Of a stretch of 64,000 nt of DNA, positions 49,497-63,534 are shown in pieces. Location of the stretch: contig CM119263.1 of the NCBI GenBank assembly GCA_051294375.1, positions 30,864,053-30,928,052 of the forward strand, in the 5' to 3' direction. The translations under genes and the position numbers were made by a program. How positions within the stretch are numbered: the stretch's first letter is position 1; every line of letters starts with the position of its first letter. The notes under the pieces are model-generated. The model did not search any database and was not told where the DNA came from. It saw only the letters and a list, made by a program, of their open reading frames with translations. Source of the DNA: Paraspadella gotoi. Lineage: Eukaryota > Chaetognatha.

Positions 49497-50405
49497 CTTA
49501 GCAAAAAACACCAATTACTCGTGATTGGATGGATGGATTTAAATGAAATTTTGTGTGTGGATAGGTAAGTGTGTGATTGAGCTGGATATGAAGTTTCGAT
49601 GGAATCGTCCGAGTGGAAATGAGTTTAAATGGAAAAAACCAAAAAAAATATATTCACTATTTGAACACCCAATTGCTCATGAGTGGATGGCTGATTGACC
49701 TGGAATTTTGTATGTGGGTAGGAAAGTGTGTGATTGAACAGGAAATCAAGTTTCGATGGAATAGTTTGAGTGGAAATGAGTTTAAATGGAAAAAAACAAA
49801 AAACCTGTTTTACTAATTGATTATGCTTCTTTTTCCTTTTATATTAAATATATTCTGCAGGATGTATTAATAAATCAAATAATTAATCAGTTAATTAATC
49901 AATTAGTAAATAAATTAATCAATAATTAATTAATTAGTCAATCAATCCGTCCATCCGTCCCATCTTAGCAAAAAGCTCCAATAACTCGTGATTGGCTGGT
50001 TGGATTGGAATTAAATTTTGTGTGTGGGTAGGAAAGTGTGTGATAAAGCTGGATATAAAATTTCGATGGAATCGTGTGAGTGGAAATTAGTTTAAATGGA
50101 AAAAACATAAGTCGAATTTACTAAAATCTTTTTACTTATTTTAACCAATAAATACTCCAATTAATCATAATTGGATGGATAGATTGAGTTGAAATTTTGT
50201 GTGTGGGTAGGAAAACGTATGACGAAGCTTGATATAAAGTTTCAGTGGAAACGTACCAGTGGAAATGAGTTTAAATGAAAAAAAATATGAGTCACATTTA
50301 CTTGAATCTTTTTATTTATTTTAACCCATGATAGATTGAGATGAAATTTTGTGAGCCGGTAGGAAAGTGAGTGAAGAAGCTAGATATAAAGTTTTTGACG
50401 GAATG
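49497..50405 (+). repeat. Tandem subunits of the left arm
   Basis: About five diverged units, each with AATTTTGTGTGTGGGTAGGA, then GTGTGTGATTGAGCTGGATAT, then GAGTGGAAATGAGTTTAAAT and GGAAAAAA. Spacing is roughly 150-180 bases except where AT-rich sequence (49850-49960) intervenes. Confidence 0.85.
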
Positions 50406-50479
50406 CAAGTTGAAAAAATTATGCAAGTTGAAAAAATGTTGCAAGTTAAAAAAATCTTAAAAGCATAAGGATCGTCGCT

Positions 50480-50935
50480 ATTGCATAAAAGAGAGAGAGA
50501 GAGAGAGAAAGAGAGAGTGAGAGAGAGAAGAGTGAGAGAGAAGAGAGAGAGTGAGAGAGAGAGAGAGAGAGAGAGGAGACATAAAATAAAAAAATCTTAA
50601 AAGACTCAAAGATCGAGCCAGAGCCCACTATCATAGAAAATTAATGAAAAAAACCGGGAAAAAAACGAATGAATCATGCGATAACGAATTATTGATGTAA
50701 TAGTAATTGATTGAGGTAATACTAATGATTGATGTAATAGTAATTTATTGATGTAATAGGAATTGATTATTGATTCGATGATAATCAATTATTGATGCGA
50801 TGATAGTCATTCACTGCTGTGATGATAGTCATTCAGTGATGCGATGATTGTCATTCATTGATGCGATGATTGTCATTCATTGATGCGATGATAGTCAATA
50901 AAACAAAAAAATGCGTGTATGAGTGAAAGAGAGAG

Positions 50936-50986
<51 letters not shown>

Positions 50987-51004
50987 AAAGAGAGAGAGAG
51001 AAAG

Positions 51005-51055
<51 letters not shown>

Positions 51056-51509
51056 AAGAGAATAAATCCACGAAAATCTTGGATGAAAATATGGGATTTT
51101 GTATTTGAAAAAAAGCGCGGAATAAATGGCAATAATAAAAAGTTTTTAGAAGGAAAAAAATAATCAGAATTTTTCAAAAAAAAACGATCACGCAAGAGAT
51201 CGGACAGATAGGGACAGACACACACAGAGAGACAGAGGAACAGAGAGAGAGAGAGAAAAAGAGAGAGAGAGAGAGACAGCCGCTGCAGAGAAAAAGAGAA
51301 AGAGAAAGAGCGATATATAATAATTAAAAGAGAGAGAGAGAGAGAGAAGCTCTACAGCCCCTTTACTCGTTAAAGAATCAGCAGTACTTATGGCGCCGCA
51401 CGTAGCGTGAGCTATTCTCTACCAAAGGACCCGGGTTCGCGCACGGTTCGCCGCATCGTTTTTTACATTAGTGAAGCCACATTATATCTAAAAAATTTTT
51501 TGTAAAAAA

Positions 51510-51567
<58 letters not shown>

Positions 51568-51660
51568 AGCTGGACAGACGCTGCAGAGCCGGAACTCGTT
51601 TTAGACAAATCAGAAGAAGCAGTGACGGAGAAAAAGAGAGAGAGAGAGAGCGACATATAA
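50480..51660. repeat. (AG)n tracts and 27-bp tandem repeats
   Basis: AG runs at 50489-50577, 50930-51060, 51243-51345, 51510-51565 and 51632-51652. Between them, 50690-50905 holds about eight units of ATTGATGCGATGATAGTCATTC and relatives. No gene is seen. Confidence 0.9.
51375..51465 (+). repeat. GC-rich, tRNA-like stretch (possible SINE head)
   Basis: GC-rich patch in AT/AG-rich surroundings with an A-box-like CGTAGCGTGAGCTA and a B-box-like GGGTTCGCGCAC about 35 bases apart. It does not fold into a clear cloverleaf by eye. Confidence 0.25.
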
Positions 51661-52296
51661 TTAAAACGTTTTTGTTTTGTAAATAAAACATAAACAAATA
51701 CGAATATTGATATGAAACATGAGAATTTTAAAGATCTTGATGATTAGAAGCCATATATGAAAATTCAACTCCCTATGATATCACATTTTAAGAAGCCATG
51801 ATTGCAAAAAAGCGAGACCGAAAGCTAAACCGAATCAAAATCTGAGCAGGACGGGCTTTGCCCACCTGGCTCGATAATAGAGGATATTTGTTTGTTTTGA
51901 TAAAATGTAAACAAAAATTTAATAACTGTCCTGACTCAATTTTAAGGACATCGATGATGACAAGTTGAATATAAATTATAATTAATCTAATTAATTAATA
52001 ATTAATCTATTAATTAATTATTAATTAATTAATAATTAATTAATTAATTAATTAATAATTAATTAATTAATTAATTAATAATTAATTAATTAATTAATTA
52101 ATTAATTATCGTAGGCAGATCCGACATTGTTTGCTCAAACTTGTTTAATTAAGACACATTTACACATCATAACTGATCACTGTATTTTTCCCATTCCCAC
52201 TGACTTTTTCACGCCTCTGTCCCTCACAACCCAAATCTCACAAATTCCCCGCTGACCTTTCCAGACCGAATTCACGCTTTCCGCTACGCAAGTTGG

Positions 52297-52338
<42 letters not shown>

Positions 52339-52800
52339 ACGAGCGTTTGTCTCATGAACGTTTCGCGTTTCGTCCATTTGTGTCTTCATTGTCGTCGTCA
52401 TCGTCGTCATCGTCGTCGTTATCACTGAGTTTGTCATCTGGATCGGTGATACAGTCATTTTAATGTCACTGTGAAAATCAGTATCGTTTTCTTTTTCAGT
52501 TTTTTTTCTAATATTGTTAATCTCTTTACATTTAGTGGCCTAATGGGCGTTAGGAATTGGGCATGAGCATTGGCCATAAGCATTGGGCATTATCATTAGG
52601 CTTTGTGCATTGGGTAATGGGTGAAGCAATAGCATTATTTTATTCTCTTTGACGGAAACGATAGCTAAAATTGTGTATACAATAATAATAATGTAATAAT
52701 ACTTTCAAAATATTAAAATAATAAAAAAAGATTTCATTTTAATCATTTTCTAAATCACCGAAACATCTATCGCTTATTCGTCGTCGTCGTCATTGTGACT
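51660..52800. other. AT-rich repeats, no gene seen
   Basis: 51975-52108 is a run of TTAA/TAAT palindromes. 52110-52150 is a block (GGCAGATCCGACATTGTTTG) recurring at 60793-60820 and 61850-61880. 52303-52336 is (AG)n. 52545-52620 is a loose 12-base repeat around GCATTGGGCAT. Confidence 0.8.
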
Positions 52801-53060
<260 letters not shown>

Positions 53061-53354
53061 ATTTTTAAACCTCGGCAATCTCAGAATTTCTCTGGATTTT
53101 CTTCTCGCCATTCGGTTTTTAAGACGTGACACTAAATGGCACTAAATGGCACCAAATGGCACCAAATGGAACAAATTAGAGAGAAATGGAATCGAAACGA
53201 ATTAAAATGTAAAAAGAAAACATTTTTAATGTTTTTTAACATTAAAATTATCTCCACGATATTATTATATTTTTATTACGTTTTGTTTAATTTTGTTTTG
53301 TTATGATGTTTACTTTTTTTATCATTTTTGGATCAACATCCCTTGTTCTCTTTG

Positions 53355-53600
53355 CCCCTCTTCTATTCTTTTCTATCCTCTTCTAGCCCTTTCTATCTTC
53401 GTCTATCTCCTTCTAACCCTTTCTATCTTTTTCTATCCTCTTCTAACCCTTTCTATCTCCCTCTATCCTCTTCTCACTCTTTCTATTTTCTTCTATCCTC
53501 TTCTAACCCTTTCTATCTTCTTCTATCCTCTTCTCACCCTATCTTCTTCTATCCTATTCTCACCCTTTCTATCTTCTTCTATCCTCTTCTGTCCTTCAAC
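53355..53600. repeat. ~31-bp pyrimidine minisatellite
   Basis: About eight units of TTCTATCCTCTTCTAACCCT followed by TTCTATCTTC. The 164-codon frame over it is a by-product. Confidence 0.9.
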
Positions 53601-54339
53601 TTCGTCGGTCATTTGTGATTTTCACAACCCAATATTTTCCTATGGGGTTTGTCAACACGAGGCCTCAACAAGCAGACTCGTTTCGGCTTTTAACGATGAC
53701 GACGACGACGACGACGACGACGATAAAGACGACGACGATAAAGCCGACAACTATAATCATTTTTCTTCTGGCCTTTTCGCGATTTAGAAAAACTTGAAGA
53801 AAAAGAAATTTTGGGTGAGTACTAAATGTTTTAGATACCGCGACCTTACCTTACCTTACCCTCAGTTTTTGGAAATGATTTATTATTTGTGTTGCACTGA
53901 ATATGACTACTTGACTGGTATCCGTAATGGAATGGGTCCTAAGCTATGAGCTAGAAACTAGGATCCTGGGGAATGGGACCTCAGAGGACGTACTCTGACT
54001 TGGGATAGAACCCTAGACTTTGGGGTTATGAAGTAATGCATAATGTACCGGGTCAGACTAAAAATGTTTATTTTATAAGATAAATGTGTTCAGTTTGAGA
54101 ATTAGTTTTTTTTTAGCTTCTGTTTTTTTGTTTTTTTATTTGTGAGGGAAAAAGATTAATGTTCGCTTCTGAAGGAAATCGAACGACGACAACGACGACA
54201 GTGACGACAACGAAGACAACAACGACGACGACGACATTTCAATGGGAAAACGGCAGATGGAAAACAGGTGGTTCCTCCATCGGGGACAGATGTCACCAGG
54301 TGCTGCCAGGTGCCGGTGATTTCGTTGGAGATTCCAGAG

Positions 54340-54730
54340 CCCAAAAAAATGAATGTTCACAGATGCCCACTCTTGCCCACAGATGCCTACAGGTACCCAG
54401 AGTTGCTCACAGCTGCCCACAGTTTTCCAGAGATGCCCACAGTTGCCCAGAGATGCTCACAGATGCCCAGAGATGCTCACAGTTGCCCACAGTTACCCAG
54501 AGATGCCCACAGATTCCCACAGATGCCCAGAGATGCCCACAGTTGACCACAGATTCCCACAGATTCCAAGATATGCTCATAGTTGCCAACAGTTGCCCAC
54601 AGTTGCCCACTGATGCCTACAGATGCTCACAGTTGCCAACAGTTTCCCATAATTGCCACAGATGCCCACAGTTGCCCACAAATGCCCACAGATGTCCACA
54701 GTTGCCCACAGATGCCCACAGATGGTGCTC
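54340..54730. repeat. 12-bp minisatellite
   Basis: Thirty or so units of CACAGATGCCCA or CACAGTTGCCCA with point changes. All three plus frames stay open because the unit is a multiple of three, which creates spurious ORFs. Confidence 0.95.
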
Positions 54731-54749
54731 CTGGGCGATCGCGTCAAAA

Positions 54750-55065
54750 GTATGCGCTACTGTGTCAAAATGGCCTCAGCTCCGGGATAAAAATGTCCTT
54801 AACTCCAGCGTCAAAATGGCCTCAACTCCAGCGTTAAAATAACCTCTGCTCCAGCGTCAAAAAGGATTCTGTTCCAGCATCAAAATAGTTTTTGCTCTAG
54901 GATCATAATGGCATTAAGGCTAAACTACAGCCTCAAAATAGCCCTAACTCCAGCATCAAAATAGATTTTGCTCCAGCGCCAAATTGAAAAATGGTGTTTG
55001 CTCCAGGATGAAAATATCCTTAACTTCAGCCTTAAAATAGCCTCTACTCCAGCATCAAATGCTGG
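54750..55065. repeat. ~23-bp minisatellite
   Basis: Diverged units of TCAAAATGGCCTCAACTCCAGCG. It directly follows the 12-bp array. Confidence 0.85.
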
Positions 55066-55159
55066 AGTGGTTGGGATTTTTTTCGTCCTTCGTGGATGAA
55101 ATGTTTTGACGTTTCGTCTCTTGAGGCGAAGATTCTTGTTTCCTCCAAGTTTGAACAAG

Positions 55160-55290
55160 ATCGTCGTCGTCATCGTCGTCGTCGTCGTCGTCGTTTTCAT
55201 CGTCTTTATCGTCGTCAAGTTGTGATAAAATATTTGTTCTGTTTTTGTTGTTGTCGTCGTCGTTGTTGTTGTCATCGTCATCGTCGCGGT
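55160..55290. repeat. (GTC)n-rich tract
   Basis: Interrupted TCG/GTC triplets and (GTT)n. A similar tract at 53690-53750 reads (GAC)n on the plus strand. Confidence 0.9.
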
Positions 55291-55554
55291 TCAAGGATTA
55301 AATTTGATCAATTTGGGTTTTTATTCGTTTTTTCTTTTTCCGTTGAAATTATTTTTTTAAATAAAATAGCTTCTCACTGTGAACCTTACTTTGAGGTAAT
55401 TTAAATCATATCTGCAGATTTTGATTTGTTATGTACGTAATGTGTAACGCTTTTTCTTCAATAAACTAACAATCAAAGTGGAAAGAAATGAAATGAAAGG
55501 ATTTTAATATAAAATGTTGATATGGGGAAAGAAAAATAAATAAAATTAACAAAA

Positions 55555-56185
55555 AATAAGAAAAAGAAAAGAAAAGAAGGAAAGAGAAAATAGATTGGCG
55601 TAGAGGAAAAAGGGAAAAAAAGGAGGAAAGAGAAAATAGATTGGCGTAGAGGAAAAAGAAAAGAAAAGGAGGAAATAGAAAATAAATTGGCGTGGAGGAA
55701 AAAGAAAAGAAGGAAAGAGAAAATAGATTGGCATAAAGGAAAAAGAAAAGAAAATGAGGAAAGAGAAAATAGATTGGCGTAGAGGAAAAAGAAAAGAAAA
55801 GGAGGAAAGAGAAAATAGATTGGCATGGAGGAAAAAGAAAAGAAGGAAAGAGAAAATAGATTTGAATAGAGGAAAAAAAAAAGAAAATGAGGAAAGAGAA
55901 AATAGATTGGCGTAGAGGAAAAAGAAAAGAAAATGAGGAAAGAGAAAATAGATTGGCGTGGAGGAAAAAGAAAATGAGGAAAGAGAAAATAGATTGACGT
56001 GGAGGAAAAAGAAAATGAGGAAAGAGAAAATAGATTGGCGTAGAGGAAAAAGAAAAGAAAAGGAGGAATGAGAAAATAGATTGACGGGGAGGAAAAAGAA
56101 AAGAAGGAAAGAGAAAATAGATTGGAATAGAGGAAAAAGAAAAGAAAATCAGGAAAAAGAAAATAGATTGGCGTGGAGGAAAAAG
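55555..56185. repeat. ~46-bp purine-rich minisatellite
   Basis: About 14 units with GAGAAAATAGATTGGCGTAG and AGGAAAAAGAAAAGAAAA. Minus-strand frames give repeated TPIYFLFPSFLF-like strings, up to 301 codons, which I take as non-coding. Confidence 0.9.
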
Positions 56186-56639
56186 AAAAAGAGCATCGAA
56201 GGAAAAAAAGGAGCGGATGTACAACGTTGCCTTCAACGTCGACTGGAAACGTAGAAAGGCGAAGACCAGAGAAGGCAAAAAAAGCCCATAGAAAGGCGAA
56301 CCCATCACAAGGGAGAAAATTATGAGATTTTTCATATAAAACTGACGGAATTTGTGACAGGTTAAACCCAAACTTGATTTATGACGAGATTTTCGATGGA
56401 TTTAGATTTTCTTTTCTTTTTTTCTTTTTTTTTTTTGAAGGGCGGAGAGTTGTGTGTGTGATTTGTATATTTGTGTGTGAGAGCAAGTGTATATTTTCGG
56501 GATTGGTTTTTTTTTCTTTTTGTGTGTGAGTCTCTCGCTCTCAGTGTGAGTGCGTCGGGTATTTTTTTTATTCAGTTGTCAACGTAAGACGAGTGAAGAC
56601 ATCAGTCCTTTCATCAGTTTCCTTCTTCCTCATTTTCTC

Positions 56640-56641
56640 TG

Positions 56642-56717
<76 letters not shown>

Positions 56718-56787
56718 TTTTTTTTTCCTTATGTGTGTTTCTTGAGATTGATTCCCAGGCGATTTCTTCGCCTCTTCACGCTCTCTC

Positions 56788-56839
<52 letters not shown>

Positions 56840-56842
56840 TTC
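56640..56842. repeat. (CT)n microsatellites
   Basis: CT runs at 56640-56715 and 56785-56842 with unique sequence between. Confidence 0.95.
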
Positions 56843-57149
56843 TCCATTTTCCATTCCATTCGTATATCCCTTGTTCTTATTCTCTTTCAATTTATTTGCA
56901 ATGCCGATTTTTTTTTACTTTTCAAATTTTTTTTACTTTTTTTTATATCTTTTTAATGTTAAAATTTAAATCAGTGGGAATTTTAATAAAACATTAATAA
57001 AATCCGTTAATAAAAAAATGGAATGGTTTGTATTTTTAAACATTGAGTCTACGATGGCATCGCGTTAAACGGTCAACAAAAGAAAAGAGGTCATTTCGCC
57101 TCTTGAAGGTGTAGAGAGAGAGAGAGAGAGAGAGAAAAATCAAGTTTGA

Positions 57150-57686
57150 GCAAACAACACCGGATCTGCACTCGGGCATTCAGCGTTAAGCAGCGAATCA
57201 GATAATAAGTTATGATTGAAGAGACAGTAATAATTGTTATGTTAGTGACAGAACCGTTCAATATAAGCAGTCCCTGAGCTTCGGGTCAGGCTGTAACACC
57301 GTGTTACAGGCGGGTTAAGCGCCCCGTCCCCCTTAACTGCTAGAACCCCGGATCTTTGGGTTGGGAGGCGAATGACTTGCCTCCGGCACCAATGGCCGCT
57401 GATGAACGGTTGGTGGATTTTAGTCCACCATATGATTAATCTTACAATTTCTTTTTTTATTTAATACAATTTACCAACAATATCTATAATTCATATTTTC
57501 TCTTGTGGCATTTGTTTTATTTCTGGTGATAATGCAGGTGATTGATGGTCGTTATGGTGGTTAATTGGTTATGGTGGTTGTGGTGGTTGTAGTGTTTGTT
57601 ATAATTGTAGTAGTTGTTGTTTCGAGGCAAAATTAAATAGTTAAACGGACCTACAAAGTGAATTATAGAGCCGTGATCTGCTGTAA

Positions 57687-57690
<4 letters not shown>
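57150..57690. repeat. Diverged copy of the 46.96-47.85 kb repeat family with GC-rich insert
   Basis: 57180-57200 (AAGCAGCGAATCAGATAATA) and 57425-57610 match 46967-47180; 57635-57685 matches 47590-47610 and 47810-47850. Between them, 57240-57420 is an unusually GC-rich block (ACACCGTGTTACAGGCGGGT, TTGGGAGGCGAATGACTTGC) that may be a short interspersed element. Confidence 0.6.
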
Positions 57691-57747
<57 letters not shown>

Positions 57748-58164
57748 CAAAGAAGAGAAAGTTAGAGAGAGAGAGAGAGAGAGACAAAGAAAGAAAAAGT
57801 TAGAGAGAGAGTCCGACAAACAGAGATAGTAGAAAGAGAGAGAGGCAGAGACAGAGTCAGAGACAGAGACAAAGCTAGAGAGACAGACAAAGAAAGAGAT
57901 AGATAGAGACAGACAGATAGTAGAAAGAGAGAGAGAGAGAGAGAGATTATCAGGTCGCCTGAATAATGGATGACGAGCAGACGAAAAAATCCTGGCGGAA
58001 TTTCGAGAGGAATTCATTTGGATGGTTAACGTATGTAGACGTCGCGGTTAATGGACCGCGTTATGGGTCAAGTTATGTCTATGAAGGAGGAAAAGGCTCT
58101 CTTTTCCGAGAGTGCCTCATTTCGTTAATCCCTAAATGTATACTTGAAGTATTTTTTAAATCCA

Positions 58165-58345
58165 ATCCTTAACCATAAATCCTTAATCCTTACCAAATAT
58201 TAAACCTTTATCTGTAATTTTTAACACTAAATACTAGTCCCTAACCCAAATCTGAAACCTTAATCATAAACCAAGTCCTTAACCTTAATCACTAATTTAA
58301 CCTTTAGTATAATTCCTAACCCTAATCTCTAACCTAATATTTTCT
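58165..58345. repeat. Degenerate CCTTAA/CCCTAA-like hexamer tract
   Basis: Loose runs of TCCTTAACC and CCTAACCCTAATCTCTAACC. A similar tract in inverse orientation (TTAGGTTATGGATT, GGTTAGGG) lies at 62085-62245. Both are flanked by a GTGCCTCATTTCG block. Confidence 0.6.
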
Positions 58346-58969
58346 TTAAAAAAAAAATTTCAAATTTAAGTTAAAATGAGGCATTCTGGGAAAGTAAGGC
58401 GGTTTGTTCAATGATGTTATATAAAAAGCTGTGTTTACGTATGGTTTTTACGGTCTTTGTACTCTATATTCTATAATTGATCTTTATATTTACAAATGTA
58501 GATGTAGAAAATTAGGGTCAAAGATGAAAGAATGATAAAGAGAAAGATATCAGCTTGAAAGCTAAAAGACAGGTACCATAAAAGTCAAATAGAGAGGGAA
58601 GGAGAAATTTAGGAATAAAGGTTATAGAAAAGAAATTAAGATAAGTTAGGAGGAAAGGAATAAGGAAGGAAAGGACAAAGTAAATAAGAAGAGTAAATGA
58701 AGTAAGATAAAGAAAAATTCAAAAAAAGGAAAACAAAATAAAAACGCTCGGAAAAGGAAAATTAATCAAAAGAAAGAAAAGAAAAAAGATTTAATAAAAA
58801 AGAAGTTAAAAGGAATAAGAAAGGGAAAAGGAAATTGAAAAAGAAAGAGAATATGAAAAGTGAGTGAAAATATTTTTAAAAAAATAAAGAAAGAGTAAAA
58901 TAATCAGAGGATTCCAAGGTTGAGTTGACGGTTGGTTGGGAAGGGATGTGAGGTGAAACCAAGGTCCTC

Positions 58970-59092
<123 letters not shown>

Positions 59093-59524
59093 AATGATCC
59101 TCCGAGACAATCGAGTAAAGCCATATCATTAATGAAATACGAAACTACGCGCCATGATTACCTCACTAATGTTATCATTTGTGTCATCATTGGTGACATC
59201 GGCTTATTGTCCTCACAGATTTTATGGCAAAGGCTTAAAAAATTGTTTTGTTCCTATTTTTTTATAAATTAAATTGAAAGAAAAGTCGGGTTCTCCACGA
59301 GTTAACCAGATTGGGATTAGTAATTAAAAGCTTGCAGGGTCTTGCTAGGTTATTATCTTGTAAGAGTGATACAGGCCTTAATCCATCAAAGCCTTTCCGA
59401 ATTCAGGGGTAAGATAGCTTGTTTATTGACCGAATAAATATTTTTTAATTAATTAATTAATTTTAATATTTAATAATTAATTATAAATTTATATACAGCT
59501 TTTCATCATCGATATCCTTAAAAT

Positions 59525-60630
59525 AAAGTAAATGTGACTTATATTTTTTCCATTTAAACTCATTTCCACTGGCACAATTCCGTCAAAACTTTATATCTAG
59601 CTTCTTCACAAACTTTCCTTCCGCTCACAAAATTTCATCTCAATCTATTATGGGTTAAAATAAGTAAAAAGAGTCAAGTAAATGTGACTCATATTTTTTT
59701 CATTTAAACTCATTTCCACTCGTACCAAAACTTTATATCAAGCTTCGTCACACATTTTCCTACCCACACACAAGTATTATTGGTTAAAATAAGTAAAAAG
59801 ATTTTAGTAAATGCGACTTATGTTTTTTCCATTTAAACTCATATCCATTCACACGATTCCGTCGATACTTTATATCTAGCTTCATCACACATGTTCCTAC
59901 CCATACACAAAATTTCATTCCGATCCAACCACGCCATCACGAGTTATTGGGGCTTTTTTGCTCAGGTGGACGGATGGACGGATTGATTAACTGATTAATT
60001 AATTAGTGATTAATTAATTGACTAATTGATTAATTAACTGATTAATGATTTGATTTATTAATACATCCTGCATATACATTTAATATAAAAGGAAAAAACA
60101 ATCATAATCAATTAGTGAAACAGTTTTTTGTTTTTTTCTATTTTAAACTCATTTCCACTCAAACGATTCATCGAAACTTGGTTCCTGTCAATCACACACT
60201 TTCCTACTCACATACAAAATTCCAGGTCAATCGCCCCATCCACTCATGAGAAATTGGTGTTCAAATAATGAATTTATTTTTTTTGTTTCCGTTTAAAACT
60301 CATTTCCACTCGGACGATTCCATCGAAACTTTATATCCAGCTCAATCACACACTTCCCTACCCACACAAAAAAATTTCATTTAAATCCATCCATGCAATC
60401 ACGAGTAATTGGTGTTTTTTGCTAAGATGGGACGGACGGACGGACGGACGGACGGACGGAGGACAGACAGACGGACGGACGGACATCATTTTTTTTGCAT
60501 AATTTATCATAATTCGATGTTCTGACATGATATAAGTTAGTGCCCGACAATATTGAGGGGCGGACCGACAGACCGAACAATGTGATGAATTAGAGGTCGG
60601 GATCTGCTGATAAGCAGATCCGACTAAAAA
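59525..60630 (-). repeat. Right inverted arm of the 11.4-kb structure
   Basis: The reverse complement of the left arm: tandem subunits with TCATTTCCACTCGGACGATT, ACTTTATATCCAGCTCAATC and CACACACTTCCCTACCCACA, then (GACG)n, then the tip GATAAGCAGATCCGACTAAA. Confidence 0.85.
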
Positions 60631-61082
60631 TGATGCAAGTTGATAAAATAATACAAAAAAAATTGATGCAAGTTAAAAAAATAATACTAGTAAAAAAATT
60701 ATTTGCACCTGTTATTATCAGTTAGGATCACAAATAGAAAGAATTATCTTGATTTATCATCTGATTAGCTAATTACCGCTTAATTATCATAGGCAGATCC
60801 GACATTGTTTGCTCAAACTTGTTTTAATACTTACTTATTTTTAGCGACTAATAAAGAAATTTATCAATACTTTAATCTAAGATGTAAACATTAAACAAAA
60901 TTAAGTCTTAATTTTCGTTTTGATACAAAAAAGGAGAAATAAAACTTTGTGACCGAAAAAAGTTTTATCGAACAAATAAAAATCTCTTTTCCCTCAGAAG
61001 ATTTTTTTCCTTTTTTTGATGGGTTAAAAAAAAATCAAAATGGCGATCGACTGGAACGAAAAGCCTGATTATCAGTCATGAG

Positions 61083-61117
<35 letters not shown>

Positions 61118-62250
61118 CTTTTCTCTTGACTCACTTGAAACGTGATCGCCTCAGTTATTTTTAGTCGGATCTGCTTATCGAGCACGCATTCCAACTCTAT
61201 AATCCACTTTGTTGGTCCGTCGGTCCACCCCTCAATCTTGTTGGGCACTCACTAAAAAAATTATGTGAGTTAAAAAATGCAGTAAGTTTAAAAAAAACGA
61301 TTTTTTGATCAGTTAGGATCAAAATTGAAAGGATTATAGTGATTTATCATCTGATTAGCTGATTTCCGCTAATATAAATTCAATAGGGGCGGGGGGTTCA
61401 AAACTTTAGTATTGAAAAATAATTTCAAGTAAAAAAATATTTTTAAAAAAAGTTAAATTAAAAAATAACTACATAACTTTCAAAAATTTTATGTTTTCTT
61501 GGTCAAAATTAAGAAAAAGTAATAAAATTATGGAAAGATTATGATGATATGATTATAAATAGTTTTTTTTATATTTTCACCCACTTATGATCAAAATATC
61601 GAAAAAAGAATTATACTTTTTTGCAAGCTACCTGAATCTTATCTTAAAAATAAAAATTTTTTAAAAAATTTAGCCTTTCCTATTATAAATAAATATTAAA
61701 AAAATGATATACTGGATATCGGGTAGATAATTAAAACTTTTTGTCTATTCAAATTTTTTATAAAATATCTAAATTTTCGTTTGAGCAGGTGTTTAATTCA
61801 AATTTTTTAACCACCATACTAAGATAGGCTTTTCTTAGCTTAATTATCGTAGTCAGATCCGACATTGTTTGCTTAAATTTTTTTGATGAAAAATTATTTG
61901 AAAATCGCTAAACTTTTGAAATTTGCGACTTTGGATTAATGATTGATCATCGACTGAGGAACTGGTCGTCGTCGTCGTCGTCGTCGTTGTCGTCGTCACC
62001 GTCGTCGACCATTTTGGTCATATTTTCGAAAAGTGCCTCATTTCGGCTTAAGTTTTAAATTTATTAAGTTTTTAAGTTTGAAGATTTGGTTAACCGTTTA
62101 AGAGAGGGATTAGGTTATGGATTAAAAGGTAAAGATTAGATATTTGGTTAAGGATTAGAGTTCGGGATTAGACTTAATGTAAGGATAGGGATATAGGTTA
62201 GGAATTAAAGATTTGGGTTAGGGAATAATTTAAAATTTAATAAAAAAAAA
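60631..62250. other. Repeat debris of the same element family
   Basis: 60793-60820, 61158-61260 and 61850-61880 carry pieces of the arm tip (TTTTTAGTCGGATCTGCTTA, GCAGATCCGACATTGTTTG). A block around TTATCATCTGATTAGCTGAT occurs at 60755 and 61345. (TCG)n lies at 61965-62010. No gene is seen. Confidence 0.7.
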
Positions 62251-62499
62251 TAGGTGGCTTGGAAGGGGAACAGAAATAAGGGCCTTTTCGGAAATAGGAA
62301 AAGTTAAAAAAAAATATTAAATCCTTGAAAATTAAAAAAAGGAGATAAAATATGAAACAAAGGAAAAAGATTTTTAAAAAATAAAAGAAAACATTAGAAG
62401 AAGATAAGATTAAAGCGAAGTCATTTTAGAAAGAAAAAAAAAGAGCATCGAATTTCAATATTCGATTATTTTTTTTCTTTATAAGTTGGGCGGTGCTTC

Positions 62500-62511
62500 T
62501 TATGAGAAAGA

Positions 62512-62545
<34 letters not shown>

Positions 62546-62640
62546 TTGCTTGAAAGGCAAGATAAGGAGAAAAGAGATAGAGCTGTAATGGATTGAATTG
62601 AATCTTGCAGAGAAGTTGATTCACCTGACGTATAAAATTC

Positions 62641-62706
<66 letters not shown>

Positions 62707-63153
62707 AAATAGAAAATAAATTGATAAACTTTCGAAATAAAATTGAGATCAAAAGACGAAGAAAGATTTATATATTTAATATTTTTATTTTATTAATCAA
62801 CAAAAAAGTTGAAAAATCATAAAATTATTATCTAATATTTAAATTTAAAATTAAATCATTTGAAATAGAAATAAAATAATAAACTTGAGGCGAATCATTT
62901 ACTTCGTCAGATTAAAATCTCTTTTTTTCTGTGACCTTGAATTCTGTTGAAATGGAATTTTTATTTTCTTTTAATGGAATTTCAACTTCAACTACGGAAT
63001 ATGTTTTTTTTAAACATCAAAGCTTAAATATTTAAACGGGGATTCGTATTTATATAAGTATTTAATTAATATTTAATTAGTGAGGCCCCAATGGCCCCAC
63101 TTCCGTTGGTGTCAAAACCGTCTCACATATAGAGGCGCGACGTCGAGAGACAG

Positions 63154-63190
<37 letters not shown>

Positions 63191-63290
63191 TGAACATTGA
63201 AAAATGAATGGCGAGAGGAGAGAGAGATGAATCGCGTTAGTCGCGAAATTGGCCGCTTCCCGCGGGAGGCCCGCTCTCTCTCTCTCTCTC

Positions 63291-63325
<35 letters not shown>
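62500..63325. repeat. (AG)n and (CT)n microsatellites
   Basis: AG runs at 62506-62545 and 62641-62704; CT runs at 63155-63188 and 63271-63323. The sequence between them is AT-rich and shows no gene. Confidence 0.9.
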
Positions 63326-63329
<4 letters not shown>

Positions 63330-63534
63330 GACCCTCAGAAAAATCACTGGATCGACTTTGTCTTAGAAGAATTTTGACAATGATTTTGTCAATGTAATAA
63401 TTATGCCGCAATCTTAAAATGTAGATGGTCATTGGTCAATTAAAGTTGTTGATTAGGTTTTACTGTAGAATCATTATAAATCATTGCGAATTACCTCATA
63501 AACTAACTAAAATATCTATTCAATTTTAATCACT

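Noticed and set aside
51375-51465. A functional tRNA gene
   Set aside because: Box-like motifs are present, but I cannot pair an acceptor stem or a convincing anticodon arm. It is kept only as a weak SINE candidate.
54159-54842. 227-codon plus-strand ORF rich in Cys-Pro-Gln-Thr-Asp
   Set aside because: The 12-bp tandem unit keeps all three plus frames open, and upstream it is a (GAC)n-type poly-Thr run. This is not evidence for a Cys-rich protein.
55466-56371. 301-codon minus-strand ORF with repeated TPIYFLFPSFLF-like strings
   Set aside because: It lies on a ~46-bp minisatellite whose unit happens to lack stops. Overlapping minus frames are also open and the non-repeat part shows no domain.
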